From Stictocephala bisonia (Eukaryota; Arthropoda; Insecta; Hemiptera; Membracidae): DNA of 64,000 nt. The position numbers and the translations under genes are program-made. The notes under the pieces were generated by a model, which was not told the DNA's origin, searched no databases, and was given only the letters and a program-made list of their open reading frames with translations. The DNA lies in contig JAQJVL010000523.1 in the NCBI GenBank assembly GCA_035578905.1, positions 434,001 through 498,000 on the forward strand, given 5' to 3'. Below, piece by piece: positions 1-11,729 of the stretch. Each line of letters begins with the position of its first letter. Position 1 is the first letter of the stretch.

Positions 1-1
1 A

Positions 2-298
2 CTCCAGTACCAGCAATATCCTGCCCAATATATCAGCCTTACTAGTGAAACCCTTCGAAAACGTATAAATGGCCATAGACATGATTGCAAAATCCAAAAT
101 CCTGCCCTTCTTCATAACCAAATAAAAAAATAATAAAAAAATACTCTTCTCCATAACCAACATTTTGATAAGTGTTATACCACTAAAGTAATCAGATCCC
201 TTCCTTTCCATGACAATAGTTCCCAACTCCAAAGGATGGAATTAGCACACCAATGGATAAGAAAATCCCATGACCCACCTAATCTGAACATAAGATAG
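2..298 (+). pseudogene. Penelope-like element, GIY-YIG endonuclease fossil
   Basis: Read in frame 2, this stretch shows the C-terminal GIY-YIG endonuclease pattern of Penelope-like retroelements: QYISLTSETLRKRINGHRHD, then about 60 residues later a conserved-looking tail MELAHQWIRKSHDPPNLNIR followed by TAG at 296-298. The usual YIG is YIS here. An A-rich insertion near 120-150 brings two stops and partly duplicates LLHNQ, so the copy is dead. The N-terminal RT part would lie left of the window. It sits in intron 6 of TTC5, opposite strand. Family assignment is from motif memory, not a search. Confidence 0.6.
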
Positions 299-640
299 AC
301 CACTTCCCTTCAACCCCTTCCCCATCAGCAAACTTCATATATACTAACTGAAAAACTGCATCAATACCTGAGTGTTGCTCTATGGATGTACAACCTCCAC
401 CACTTAACACCAACCCACCACTGCCACCTACCCAGAAATAATGTAAGCCATGTCAGTCATTCTCTCCCTCTACTCACCTGAAGAAAGTGCCAGTGGCACT
501 GAAAATTTGTGTGTATGTTATTCTTTTGTGTATGTTACTACTACTCTGATGTTAGTGAACTTGTCTTCTAAGGTAAGTTTGCTGATGTCCCAATATACTA
601 ATGCTGGCCTAGTGCCCTTTAACCTAACCTAAAATTTACA
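299..640 (+). mobile_element. Probable 3' noncoding end of the Penelope-like element
   Basis: This noncoding sequence follows the GIY-YIG stop. Around 478-510 it carries CTGAAGAAAGTGCCAGTGGC and then CTGAAAATTTG, which resembles the CTGAAGATGGT...GGCC...GAAA signature near the 3' end of many Penelope-like elements. The 60-codon ORF at 450-632 looks like chance. The exact end of the element cannot be fixed. Confidence 0.4.
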
Positions 641-747
641 TGAAATAAATTCATAATAAACCATGTAAATACGAGATATGCCTTGATCCTAGGTTAAAAG
701 CACACAGTAAGTGTTCACGGAACCAACATTGTTGTAGCTGATCATAC

Positions 748-933
748 CTGCAGCAGTGCTTGTAGTTTCTTTGCTTTTAGCCTGCCATTAGTTTTGATCA
801 AATCGGATGTGCTTTCAAGGTAGTCAATTAGTTGCTGCTGTTGGTTGTGAGGAGTATCCCATGATGGATTCAACTCACATGATCTAGCAAATTCTTCCAG
901 GGCACTCTGGTACTCTTCTTCAAATCTTAATGC
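748..933 (-). CDS. TTC5: TTC5 coding exon 6 (last one in window)
   Basis: This is a 186-nt exon of 62 codons, phase 0 at both ends. Minus-strand acceptor ATTCAG precedes GCATTAAG and donor GTATGA follows CTGCAG. The peptide starts ALRFEEEYQSALEEFARSC, includes NPSWDTPHNQQQQLIDYLES, and ends KAKKLQALLQ. It matches the last TPR repeat of TTC5/STRAP and the linker before its OB-fold domain. The OB-fold exons must lie left of base 1. No in-frame ATG is used here: it is an internal exon. Confidence 0.88.
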
Positions 934-1181
934 CTGAATCAATATTTTTTAACAATAAATTATTTCAAATTTCTATTTCTACTTCAAAATACTTATTTCA
1001 TAGTAATCTCTTGTTTTTATTACTTATATACAGACAAATACAACTCGTTAATTTGAGATGGAGTTCATATTAGTATTCTTAATTTTTTTTTAAATTTTCG
1101 TAAATCACCAATAAAAAAACAATTTATTACAAGGCTTTTCCCCAGTAATGTTCATCATCAGGCAACACAAATTTATTTTTG

Positions 1182-1235
<54 letters not shown>

Positions 1236-3193
1236 CAAATTGTCTAAATTAATTTTTTTCTTTCCATGCAAGAAGTAACACTCGAAAGACCAGTAGACTT
1301 CACTGGATTTCAGTATTTTTTGTGGATCATAATGACCAAAATGTCAAGAAATCAATGTAGAGAGCATGACAAAGTGCATAGAAATCCATCTGTGATACAT
1401 AGTTGCGAATTGCTTATGATCAAATAGCTTTTGTTAATTATTTACTTACTACGTATTGTGTATTTACTTACTAGATTATTGTTTAGTAATAGATTTTTGT
1501 TATGCAAATGTGCACAAGGCAGGTAGGGGAGAGTTGTCAGCCAAAAGAATGTCGTTTTTGGTATGTCATCAACACCCTCCCACAAACCAATATCGGGTCA
1601 AAATCCTGACGTAATTTTCAAACAAGGAACAAAATATTATTCACCAACAAATAAATAATAGTGTAAAAAGGAAGGCAGTTGACTACATAGACTAGCGTCT
1701 TGCCAAGCTTAATCATACAGAAATAGATGATCACAAAACTGCAGTTGAGACAACCACTCATAAAAAGCTTACAATATATCAAACTAAATATCATGGCAAA
1801 AGACCCTCACTCTTCGGAAGTTATCGAAATCATCGTATGACGTCAGTGCAGTATAATTATTGAAACTATTACTTTTTTTGTGCATTCAGAATTGAAATGG
1901 CATAGATAATGACACAGCCTTGATTGATTTTATGAATAACCTTTTTAATTGTATAATTGGTGGAAAGTGTGTTATTGGGATTTTCTTGATATAAAGAAAG
2001 TTCTTACAGAAGTAACCGTACTTCAATTACTAACTTACATCATATTAAACATTTTGCCGGCATTCATTCATTTATATATATTTAAATTCATTAAATTTTC
2101 AATCATTAATAATATACAAACCATGAATCAAATACTTTTCAATAAGCAGTTCTTCATACTTCACTACAAGTGTTTCATTCAACCAATTTAGTGCCCTGAA
2201 TTGTCTTTTAATCGCATCGGCATGCACCCATACAGATATAATACAGTTTTTGTTCCAAAACCAAACCTGTCGTTCTACACCAAGACTTTAAATTTCATTT
2301 CACAAAGAATATATAGGCCTAACTGGCTTCCCAAAGAAATTTTAAAATGTACCAGAAACACATTATTATTTCTTAAAAAGTAACAAAGTTGTTGAGATCG
2401 TTGCAGTAAATTTCTTGTTCACATACATATCTACACGCGGGTCATGTTTTCCCTTAGTTTGTTTTAGAATATAATTTATTTATTAAATATTATCTTTTTA
2501 TGTAGTAAATTTTTACTGATTATATTCTTGTAGCTTCGCATTAATCTTTTGTAAAACTTGCATTATTTGGCTTATTTTTACACTAAGGGCTTATATCAAC
2601 ACTTTTGATTTTCTTTATACATTATAGTCACTTTACTACAATGTCACACTTATAGTAACAATAAATCTTCAAAGAGAGAATCTACAAAATACATACGGTG
2701 ATTTTCATAAATCATTATATAGACCTAAGAATAGTAGAATAGAGAATTCGTGATGAACACACTCTAATGGCTTGGGCGTTTATAAATCTTACATGCTTAT
2801 CACTTCTAAGAATAATTATGACAAAGGGGACCTCTCTTCGCGCACCTCAGGAATGTCTGTTGTGGTTACCTGGAGTGCTTAGCGCACCTCAGGCCTGACA
2901 CAGACCTCGGCTACCTGACACAGGTCAATTCGCGCATCTAATGCCCGCCCGTGCACAATGTTTATGTAAAAACAAAACTGATAGTTTTGTTAAGCAAATA
3001 CATCAGAATCCCTGCCAACAATTAACTTCAAAATTAACCAGGCCAACCAACATTTTTTAGCTCATAAGTATCAGAAGAAAACCAAATTTCAAATCAGTTA
3101 TTTCCTGGTCTTATGCTTATTTTGTTTGAGTATATTCAAATTGATAACAATCAATTGCCTAACTTTTGAAACAGCATGAAAATATGAACATAC
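934..3193 (-). other. TTC5 intron 5
   Basis: This AT-rich intronic sequence is bounded by donor GTATGT and acceptor ATTCAG. It holds a (TA)n microsatellite at about 1187-1230. A GC-richer patch at 2835-2950 contains two copies of GCGCACCTCAGG. The ORFs at 1949-2191 and 2201-2383 show no recognisable protein and are probably chance. Confidence 0.7.
1187..1230. repeat. (TA)n microsatellite
   Basis: A pure TA dinucleotide run of about 44 bp in TTC5 intron 5. Confidence 0.95.
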
Positions 3194-3247
3194 CACAGCT
3201 TTGTTGTAGTGAAGATCTGGATTATTCTTTCCCAAAGCATCCGCTTC
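3194..3247 (-). CDS. TTC5: TTC5 coding exon 5 (54-nt mini-exon)
   Basis: This is an 18-codon phase-0 exon. The acceptor TTTCAG precedes GAAGCG and the donor GTATGT follows AAAGCTGTG. It encodes EADALGKNNPDLHYNKAV. It joins exon 4 (…AYKRA) to exon 6 (ALRFEEEYQ) without a phase break and reproduces the TTC5 stretch that contains the conserved NPDLH motif between TPR repeats. The longer open frame around it (3098-3313) runs through both splice sites and is not coding outside the exon. Confidence 0.85.
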
Positions 3248-5028
3248 CTGAAATAAAACATATAGAATTTGAAAAAGTTTTATTCTAAAATTAAGGACTA
3301 TCATACATAACAACCTCTAGGTAAAGAAAAGTACTTTCATGTCAGCGTGTAAATTTTGAGGTTAGTTATCCTGCGAATAAATGTATGAAATATATACAAT
3401 TTTGCTGTGAACATTCTGTATAACCCCCTCCCTAAGAGCGTCTTGCCTCCAGTAGCAGTCCTTTTCACCAAAACATACTTAGGCATGAAGACACATTTTG
3501 TTGCTTTCAAGAACCATGAAACACTCTGAATATTTTGTAACAAAATGATTGCAAACTCTAATACTGAGCTCCTATTGTTGGGAGCTAAAGATATTTGGAC
3601 TGAGGGGACACTAGGGTAAGGGGAAGATGAATGATAAACACTGCCCCAGTCAGACACATATTATTAGTCAAGTTTAAATGTGGCAATGTTATGTGATTTC
3701 TTTATCTTGTTTTAATATTTCACAGTACATTTTTATTTCTGTACGTGTTTTATTATTATTGTATATTGTTAATTGATTGGTAATTTGCGTATTTAATATT
3801 GACTTCTGGAAAACAAAAATGTATAGTGAGATATAAGGGGTACTTAGGCATGTTATTGAAAAGTGTGATCTAGAGGTAAGAAATGGCCAACTTATATATT
3901 TTGAATAAGTCAATCAAATTAATGAGTTCAAGAATACACTACCATTTTGAGAACTACAGTTTCAACTAAATGCAAAAAAACAAGAAGTGAAGAAAATATG
4001 ACATTGACAACTTCAGGTAAAAAGGTCAGTACCCAATGTCAATGCTAATTCATTTGATAAGACATTTTATTCATGACACGAATCGAAATTTCTTCATATT
4101 TGAAAAAGACTCCAATTTGTTCATTACACAAAAATACACTTTAAAGAACAAATAGAAAAAACCCTTTACCATGTAAAAAAATCATACTAATAAAAATAAT
4201 AATAATATTCTGTCACATGTTAGGAGGAATTTATGAAGTAGAATACTTAGGAAATCAAAGAAGCCTGAATGTTCTCTACTCTATATTCAAACAGTAAATA
4301 ACATAATCCTGTGTTCTTGATTAGTAGTTTTTAGAGTCAAATCATCCATGAAACGACAAGTAATTGTGTTTTCAATACACGCTTTATTCAATTTCTAATT
4401 AAAACACTTCTCCGACGTCTTGTTTGTACACTTTACATGTCCTTTCCTATCATAGTTGACCAATACAAAAACAAACATTATCTGTCCAACAGACATGGGT
4501 AAAATGGTTTATTTTTGGGGCCTCACTCATTGAGTTTAGTTTACGGACTTGAAAAAGCTGACTAACTGATGTGAAAGATGACTGTTTCATCCCACAACCA
4601 TTCAGCTCAATTCACTTGTTCTACTTTCTCTTTCTGCTCCATCTTTAAAAACATGATATTATTTTATTCTAGTTTTGGTTGGTTGGTTAAAATGTTGTTT
4701 TACGCTTAATAATCAATATGGATAGTTTGTTTGTAATAAGTGAGTAAGTACCAATTGAATGTACTGTTTTGCATATACGTGTTGCAATTAAATTGTGTAG
4801 AATTGGAAACAATACATTATTTAATGTTAACTCTCAACATTTGTTTTCCTTGTATAACTATCAAATTCTATAGATTTAAGAATTAGAATCGACTGGCCTT
4901 TATTTTTATGTACGTATAATCTTATGAAATTCAACATTTATTGAATTACACACCTGTTTCTGCTCAAACATTTTATGAGTCAAAGCCATTACTCAAGTAT
5001 TACATAAAAAGGTTGGAAGATATCTAAC
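3248..5028 (-). other. TTC5 intron 4, right part without recognised element
   Basis: AT-rich intron sequence. A 106-codon minus-strand open frame at 3337-3657 (contains WFLKATKCVFMPKYVLVKRT) has an amino-acid-like composition, but I do not recognise it and it has no ATG-proximal context. Nothing else is supportable. Confidence 0.5.
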
Positions 5029-6320
5029 TTGGCACAATCGTCTCAGTGTTTGAATTGCTTTGGTTTGGCTCATTGGTCAGCTGAGGTGGTTTGTTGTGAG
5101 CTGCCTATCGCTACTGCACGATATCATAAAAAACTCATAAAAGGCCATAGATATGGTTACAATAGGAGAAATCGCACATTTAACTCCAAACACATCACAT
5201 TATCCTCAGCTTCAGAGGTCTACTTGTCCACACCTTTCTCGAGGATAACAATAGTAAGAGATAGCCATGACTGCGATATCTTTTCTTATGTTACAAAGAA
5301 ACTGAGAGCAGGCACACAAATAAGCGGGGTGTGCAAGCAGAGAGCCGGCGTACTGGATGTTAGGCCTACCTCCACGCCACCTCGAGATCACTGCTACATG
5401 CTACGCAGGGTGTGAGAAGACCATATTTAACCACATAGAGGGTATTATGCTGACCCTAAAAAACCTCTAGACTCCTAGAGGTCCCATTGGCAGCCAAGTA
5501 TGACCTCAACCCCAGAAGCCCCTTTCACAACACCGTCGACCGAGTGAACTGCTAAATGGCGAGCTGTGTCATCGTCCTCAGGGTGTGGAGTTACTCAACA
5601 CGACCTGCATTAGGCGATGCCACCACATCACACACGGGCTTCATCTTAGAGCAAGTTCATCCTGGCAAACCTCATAGCAGAGAGACTGGCCTACATGAGA
5701 CCACTACCTCGTCATCAGTTGAGACTTGCCACAACCCCAGCTACACTGCCACCAGCTCCTGTCACGCTGCCGTACAAGTTGTATGCTGAGGCTGCTGCAC
5801 AGCATATCACCATCTATGCTCCTCCCTGCCAGCAACAAAAACATCTAAGTGGATACACTACTGCACTTACAACATAATCTAATAGACCGACCGACGCCTA
5901 AACAAACAACAGTTGTTTTAGGGAATCCAACTATAGCCGAGCACAAAACCTGATTCATACAAAAAAACCAAATCAACAAAATTTCAAAAATTAACCTGAT
6001 AAATCAATTATACTGATGCATTAAAACGCACAAATTACTACCAACAAGGTGGATGAGCTAACTCTCATGTGCAAGAAACTCAATTTCTGACCTGCACAGC
6101 TTCAACAGCAGTAACATTCAACTATTCAAAATTATTAATTAGCCAATTTTTAATGTCGCTCCACCATAAAAGGTGGAGGGGTGGCCATCTTTGTGAAACA
6201 AAACTTTTATTTTACTCCTTACACAGTAACTGACCCCTCAGACAAACATTTTAAAGTCACAGGGGTAAACATCAGAATAAACAGATCAAAACTGATCGTA
6301 ATTACAGGACACTGATTTGT
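5029..6320 (+). mobile_element. LINE-A, 5' part (gag-like and start of endonuclease), degenerate
   Basis: An open frame at 5029-5415 starts near SSQCLNCFGLAHW and shows a CCHC-like knuckle (C-x2-C-x4-H-x6-C, two residues longer than normal). It is followed by proline/threonine-rich reading frames (5556-5877) of the kind that trail LINE gag domains. From about 6170 a broken frame reads GGVAIFVKQNFYFTPYTVTD and then NIRINRSKLIVITG, which is the middle of an apurinic-type endonuclease domain of a Jockey/CR1-group LINE. Many stops and shifts are present. The downstream part of the same endonuclease resumes at about 7505, after an inserted LINE tail. The gag call is weak; the endonuclease call is firmer. 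Confidence 0.5.
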
Positions 6321-7504
6321 TGAGGAAATTTAGTCTTGATTGGTCAATCGACTCACTAACAAGACTGAGACTAAATGACAATACTCTAGACTACTCTGAC
6401 AGTGTACAGAATCTAGGACTTACTATAACCAAAACTTAAGGTTGGACTGATCATGTTACGTTGGTATGCAGTAGGATGTTTGCTGGCATTCACAGTCTTA
6501 AACGGTGTGCTTCCTATCTGCCATTTTCTGTTAAAGTGATGCTGGTAAAAACTCTGGTTCTGCCTCACTTCAACTACTGTGACGTGGTTATCAATGACAT
6601 GACTGTTAAGCTCTGAGACAGGCTTCAAAGAGCACAGAACTTCTACATTAGATTTATTTTCAATTTAAGACTGGACAATCATGTTTCACCATTCTTCAAA
6701 CAGTTAGGGATGCTCAAACTAAAACAATTTCATGAATACCACATCCTTATTCTTGTGTTTAATATTTTAAACACTAGATCTCCTGAATACTTATCCGAGT
6801 GTTTCAAGTTCATCTCCGAAATCAGCACAAAGACAAGCTTCAAAGAGCACAGAACTACTGCATTAGATTTATATTCAATTTAAGACGGGACGATCATGTT
6901 ACTCCGTTATCCTTATTTTTGTGTTTAATATTTTAAACACTAGATCTCCTGAATACTTGTCAGAGCGTTTCAAGTTCATCTCAAAAATCAGCACCAGAAA
7001 TACACGTCAGGGAGCCTCCCTACTATCAGTGCTTATTCATTACACCACTCTTTATAGCAAATATTTCACTATTCCTGCTTGTCGTTTATGGAATTTGCTC
7101 CCTGATAACATCAGGACCATTGAAAAGCGCACTTGTTTCGAGTTGGAGGTAAAGGACCTGCTTCTGCGAGGCCTGTAGGGGTAGGTGGGGGTTGCGGTAG
7201 TTGTGATTCATGAGTGATTTGTACGTGTGTGGGATATATGATATTAGAAATGATTAATTCTGAATATTGATTTATGTCTATAATATTTTTATATCAGTAA
7301 TTTTGTTCTGTCATTTTTATCAACAAAATGTTAGATATAAGTCATTGCTTTGGTTTCAGGATATACAAGAGATATTTATGAAACTGTAGAATTTATTGTA
7401 TATATTTCATATGGTAAAAAAATGTTATTTTTTGGAAATAAGGTTGAGTGGAAGAGAGGACTTAATAGTCCTAACTCTGCCTAATAAAGACAATTTTCAT
7501 TTCA
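6321..7504 (+). mobile_element. LINE-B 3' end (RT C-terminus and 3' UTR), inserted in LINE-A
   Basis: Reading 6330-7178 gives the C-terminal part of a CR1/L2-like reverse transcriptase: NLGLTITKT, LVKTLVLPHFNYCDVVINDM, LQRAQNFYIRFIFNLRLDNH, FNILNTRSPEYLSE and, at the end, LWNLLPDNIRTIEKRTCFEL, stopping at 7178. A block around 6628-6800 is repeated at 6835-6965, breaking the frame. The 3' UTR has a hairpin (AGGACT, 4-nt loop, AGTCCT; 7457-7472), AATAAAG and a TTTCATTTCATT end near 7504. The protein is clearly related to LINE-D at 21-24 kb. Confidence 0.7.
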
Positions 7505-8275
7505 TTAACAAGAGTAACGAACCACTCAGCCACAGCTATTGACAACATAGTTACAAACCTGACTAACATAGGTGTCTGGATAAACACAGCCTTTTCCGAC
7601 CACTATGCCCTGCCCATCATAAGTGGTTTTGAGCCAACACAGGATACGCTCATACAAAAATTTATCAGATATACAAGACCCACAAACATTGCACTACTTA
7701 ACTTTTAATTCACACAAGCAAGATGGAGCTTTTTAAACTTTCAAGATCCTGTGGAACATCAACTAAAAAATTTCGAACAAGCCTTCAACTTTCACCTGAA
7801 TGTGAGCTGTTCTTTAAAGAAAATTTTTAAAAAACCAAGAGTAAAAACTGTGCATGGATTACCAAAGGTATCCTGATCTCGAGAGATAAGTTATTATTTT
7901 TCGCCGAAAATAACAAACATGATTCAAACATAGCATTTAAAACCTTTTTTCAAAATTACAAAAGAATATATAGAAAAGTCATTAAAGCTGTAAAAGCTCA
8001 TGATTTACTAAATCATTACTCACTTCAAACATTTTTCAAAAACAGCATGGGGCATAATAAACAATAAAAACACACAAACTAAAAAAAAAAAAAAATGAAT
8101 TACAAATAAACGAGCTAACGATCTCTTTAGGGTTGCCAGTGAGTTCAACAGATTTTTTGCCTTGATTGGAGCTGACCAAGGATTTTGTCCACCTAATAGA
8201 CAGCCACTCTCTTTTTCACTGCCAAGCCCAGCTACCTCCATGGCACTGGCACCAGTAACAGAAGAATAAATTTCC
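7505..8275 (+). mobile_element. LINE-A continuation (endonuclease C-terminus and linker)
   Basis: The frame resumes with TRVTNHSATAIDNIVTNLTN, then FSDHYALPI (the SDH endonuclease motif) and a linker with AWGIINNKN and ANDLFRVASEFNRFF, typical of the region between endonuclease and RT in Jockey-group elements. Stops interrupt it. Compared with family layout, roughly 70 residues are missing between the end of the left LINE-A piece at about 6313 and this point. Confidence 0.55.
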
Positions 8276-8336
8276 AGAATTATCGGTGGGTTTCAGCCAA
8301 AGTTGAATAATGTCTCTATTAGTAACTACTAAAAGA

Positions 8337-9737
8337 AAAAGCAAGTCTCACAGAGTGCTTATGTTAGCTGGCAGCCATGGTTGAGGGTGCAGCGCACTGC
8401 TACAGGAGCAGCTGGGAGAGCAAGTCTCACAGAGTGCTTATGTTAGCTGACAGCTATGGTTGAGGGTGCAGCGCACTGCTACAGGAGCAGCTGGGAGAGC
8501 AAGCCTCACAGAGTGCTTATGTTATCTGACAGCCATGGTCGAGGGTGCAGCGCACTGCTACAGGAGCAGCTGGGAGAGCAAGTCTCACAGAGTGCTTATG
8601 TTAGCTGACAGCCATGGTTGACGGTGCAGCGCACTGCTACAGGAGCAGCTGGGAGAGCAAGTCTCACAGAGTGTTTATGTTAGCTGACAGCCATGGTCAA
8701 GGGTGAAGCACTGCTACAGGAGCAGCTGGGAGAGCAAGTCTCACAGAGTGCTTATGTTAGCTGACAGCCATGGTTGAGGGTGCAGCACTGCTACAGGAGC
8801 AGCTGGGAGAGCAAGTCTCACAGAGTGCTTATGTTAGCAGACAGCCATGGTTGAGGGTGCAGCGCACTGCTACAGGAGCAGCTGGGAGAGCAAGTCTCAC
8901 AGAGTGCTTATGTTAGCTGACAGCCATGGTTGAGGGTGCAGCGCTCTGCTACAGGAGCAGCTGGGAGAGCAAGTCTCACAGTGTGCTTATGTTAGCTGAC
9001 AGCCATGGTTGAGGGTGCAGCGCACTGCTACAGGAGCAGCTGGGAGAGCAAGTCTCACAGAGTGCTTATGTTAGCTGACAGCCATGGTTGAGGGTGCATT
9101 GCACTGCTACAGGAGCAGCTGGGAGAGCAAGCCTCACAGAGTGCTTATGTTATCTGACAGCCATGGTCGAGGGTGCAGCGCACTGCTACAGGAGCAGCTG
9201 GGAGAGCAAGTCTCACAGAGTGCTTATGTTAGCTGACAGCCATGGTTGAGGGTGCAGCGCACTGCTACACTGCTACAGGTGCAGCTGGGAGAGCAAGTCT
9301 CACAGAGTGCTTATGTTAGCTGACAGCCATGGTTGAGGGTGCAGTGCACTGCTACACTGCTACAGGTGCAGCTGGGAGAGCAAGTCTCATAGAGTGCTTA
9401 TGTTAGCTGACAGCCATGGTTGAGGGTGCAGCGCACTGCTACACTGCTACAGGTGCAGCTGGGAGAGCAAGTCTCACAGAGTGCTTATGTTAGCTGACAG
9501 CCATGGTTGAGGGTGCAGCGCACTGCTACACTGCACAGCTGCAGCTGGGAGAGCAAGTCTCACAGAGTGCTTATGTTAGCTGACAGCACAATAGATTGGG
9601 TTGAGGGTGCAGCGCATTGCTACACTGCTACAGGTGCAGCAGGGAGAGCAAGTCTCACAGAGTGCTTATGTTAGCTGACAGCCATGGTTGAGGGTGCAGC
9701 GCACTGCTACACTGCTACAGGTGCAGCTGGGAGAGCA
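8337..9737. repeat. 79-bp minisatellite, about 17 copies
   Basis: Head-to-tail units begin GAGAGCAAGTCTCACAGAGT and end CAGGAGCAGCTGG. The basic unit is 79 bp. The last six or so copies carry an extra CTACACTG block (about 88 bp). Copies 3 and 11 share the same private changes (GCCTCAC, TTATCTG, GGTCGAGG), which points to an eight-unit block duplication. Lies in TTC5 intron 4. Confidence 0.93.
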
Positions 9738-10690
9738 GTATGACATGCTGACTGTGGAAGGTGTTGGTGCACTACTAAATATTTACAGATGGTGACAATG
9801 TTGTAATTGTTGGAGGGACCAACAATGTTGACACTATAGATATTTTTATTTAAATATAATATCACATGTAGCTAAAAAAACCAAGTTATCATCTCCTGTG
9901 TTCCTCTCCGGTATGACAATCCTCTGTTAAATAATAAGATTTCAGAATTAAATAGAAAAAGAAATTATAAAGTCTTAAATCTGTTTGCAGAAAAATCAAA
10001 TTTTTTATTAGTAAATTATTCTGTAAAATTCAACGGACATGACCATATAAGGCATTACAATAGATTGGGTAAAATAAAATCTGCTCAATGTTATCTAATA
10101 CTATAATATGTAATGTTAAACTTAGAAAAATAACTAAGGAAATCAATAATTGTATTAGCGTTAATGAAAATGAATCCACTACCAGTCTCCACACTAACAA
10201 CAGTGTACCCTACCTCTGTCAATACTAACTTTTCAGAATCAAACTCAAGACCTTACATACCTCCTGGATTTTTTCATGGCTTTAGTCTCCATCACCCATT
10301 ACATTGAATGGCAATAAGGAAGGCAGTTTTTAGATCATGCAAAGGAAATAAATCAAAACCATACCCAGATAATATAGATTTTGTAAATAAGGTTGACAAA
10401 GTGTTTCATATTGCAAAAGTTGAAAATTTAGACATTATTTGCTTAGGTGAGCATTGGTGTAAAGAGAGTGAACTCACCTCTTAATTTGGAGGTATACAAC
10501 CTTGTTAGTTATTATTGCAGAGATTTCACTGTTAGAGGTGGTTCTGCTATTTACATTAAAATACAATTAAATGTGAACAAATTTAATAGATTTGACTTTC
10601 TTTCAGAAGATAATGTTTTTGAGATTTGTGCTTTATCAATTGAAATTGATGGTTCATTTTCATTGTAATACCTCTTTATCGTACCCCAAG
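9738..10690 (+). mobile_element. LINE-C fragment (ORF1 SGNH-like tail and endonuclease start)
   Basis: The frames read VIVGGTNNVDT, then PLLNNKISELNRKRNYKVLN and KFNGHDHIRHYNRLGKIKSA, which resemble the SGNH-hydrolase-like domain found in ORF1 of several arthropod LINEs. After a gap, 10318-10668 reads VENLDIICLGEHWCKESELT and GGSAIYIKIQLNVNKF, the start of an endonuclease domain. Frameshifts and stops abound. It stops near 10690, so it lacks RT. Clade not assigned. Confidence 0.5.
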
Positions 10691-11486
10691 CTAAGAAGAA
10701 TCAATTTAAAAAAAAGTCAGCATAATAACATACTGTAGTTTTATATAATTTATATTCATTTATCATGTATTACGTTGTTGTTTTATTTTATTTTTATTCA
10801 TTTATCATGTGTGTGTGTGTGTGTATATATATATCGTATGGTGTTTTGCCAGCTATCATTTTTTATTAATTTAAAATTTAAAAAAGGGTAATTTTAAATT
10901 ATCATGCATTATTATATTGTTATATTATAGTATGAACCAATTAAACGCATTGTTGAGTTGTTATTTAGTACCTTCGACTATTTCTTAGACATATCACACA
11001 TGTTACCATTATTATCGGCAATTTACGGCTTATCAGCGGATTGAATTGTCTGCAGTTATCGCACCAGTCAATTCCGCGGATAATCGGGAGTTTACTGAAC
11101 TTTATTTCAATTAGTGTATGGCAAGAGAGATAACTACTGGCTAGGAAACTTAGGTTCAGTTAGAGGGATGGCCTATTGACATAGTAAGAGCACATAAGCA
11201 AACTTAACTGAGGAGACTCCACTAACACAGGACAATATTCAAAAACACTATTGAACACATATTTTCAGTGACTTTGATAACAAACTTCTTCAGGTGGTAG
11301 AAAAATTAGTTCTGTGTCTCATTGGTTGAAAATATTTATTTATTGTTGACTAAAGTCTTGCATGTAAAATAGCTAACCCTAGCCTTAGTTAAGTTTGTAG
11401 ACTGTCTTATAACTTTTATTTAACCAAACAATGCTTTGCACAGTCTGCTGAAACATATTTCTACTGACTTTAAATTAGCCACTTAC
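10691..11486 (-). other. TTC5 intron 4, left-over sequence with (GT)n(AT)n
   Basis: AT-rich intron sequence. A GT run passes into an AT run at about 10808-10834. Nothing else is recognised. Confidence 0.6.
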
Positions 11487-11729
11487 TGCTCGTTTGTATG
11501 CTGTCATCGCCAGCTTCAGTGTGCGAGGATTTTGCTGAATGCTGAAAAATGTAGCCAAATAAGCATTGCCAAGGACCATCCATGACTCAGGGTCCGTTGC
11601 ATCCATCTCTACCGCCTCCTTGGCCAGTTCCAATCCTTGCTCCACATTCTTCACTCTCTCCTCTTGTGTGGTCGTCGCTTCCTGCCTCACTAGCATTGAC
11701 AAATTGCGTAGCGACACAATGTTCTTCTT
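11487..11729 (-). CDS. TTC5: TTC5 coding exon 4
   Basis: This is a 243-nt exon of 81 codons, phase 0 at both ends. Minus-strand acceptor GTTTAG precedes AAGAAGAAC and donor GTAAGT follows CGAGCA. The peptide opens KKNIVSLRNLSMLVRQ, contains EAVEMDATDPESWMVLGNAY and ends LKLAMTAYKRA. It covers two TPR units of TTC5, including the LRNLSM and WYxLGNxYL-type motifs conserved in STRAP. It abuts intron 3, which carries a piggyBac element, and the 8.2-kb intron 4. Confidence 0.9.

Noticed and set aside
3337..3657. 106-codon minus ORF near TTC5 exon 5
   Set aside because: Composition is protein-like but I find no known motif; left as unassigned rather than called a gene.
8337..9737. Possible CRISPR-like array
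   Set aside because: There are no unique spacers; it is a continuous minisatellite in an animal genome.
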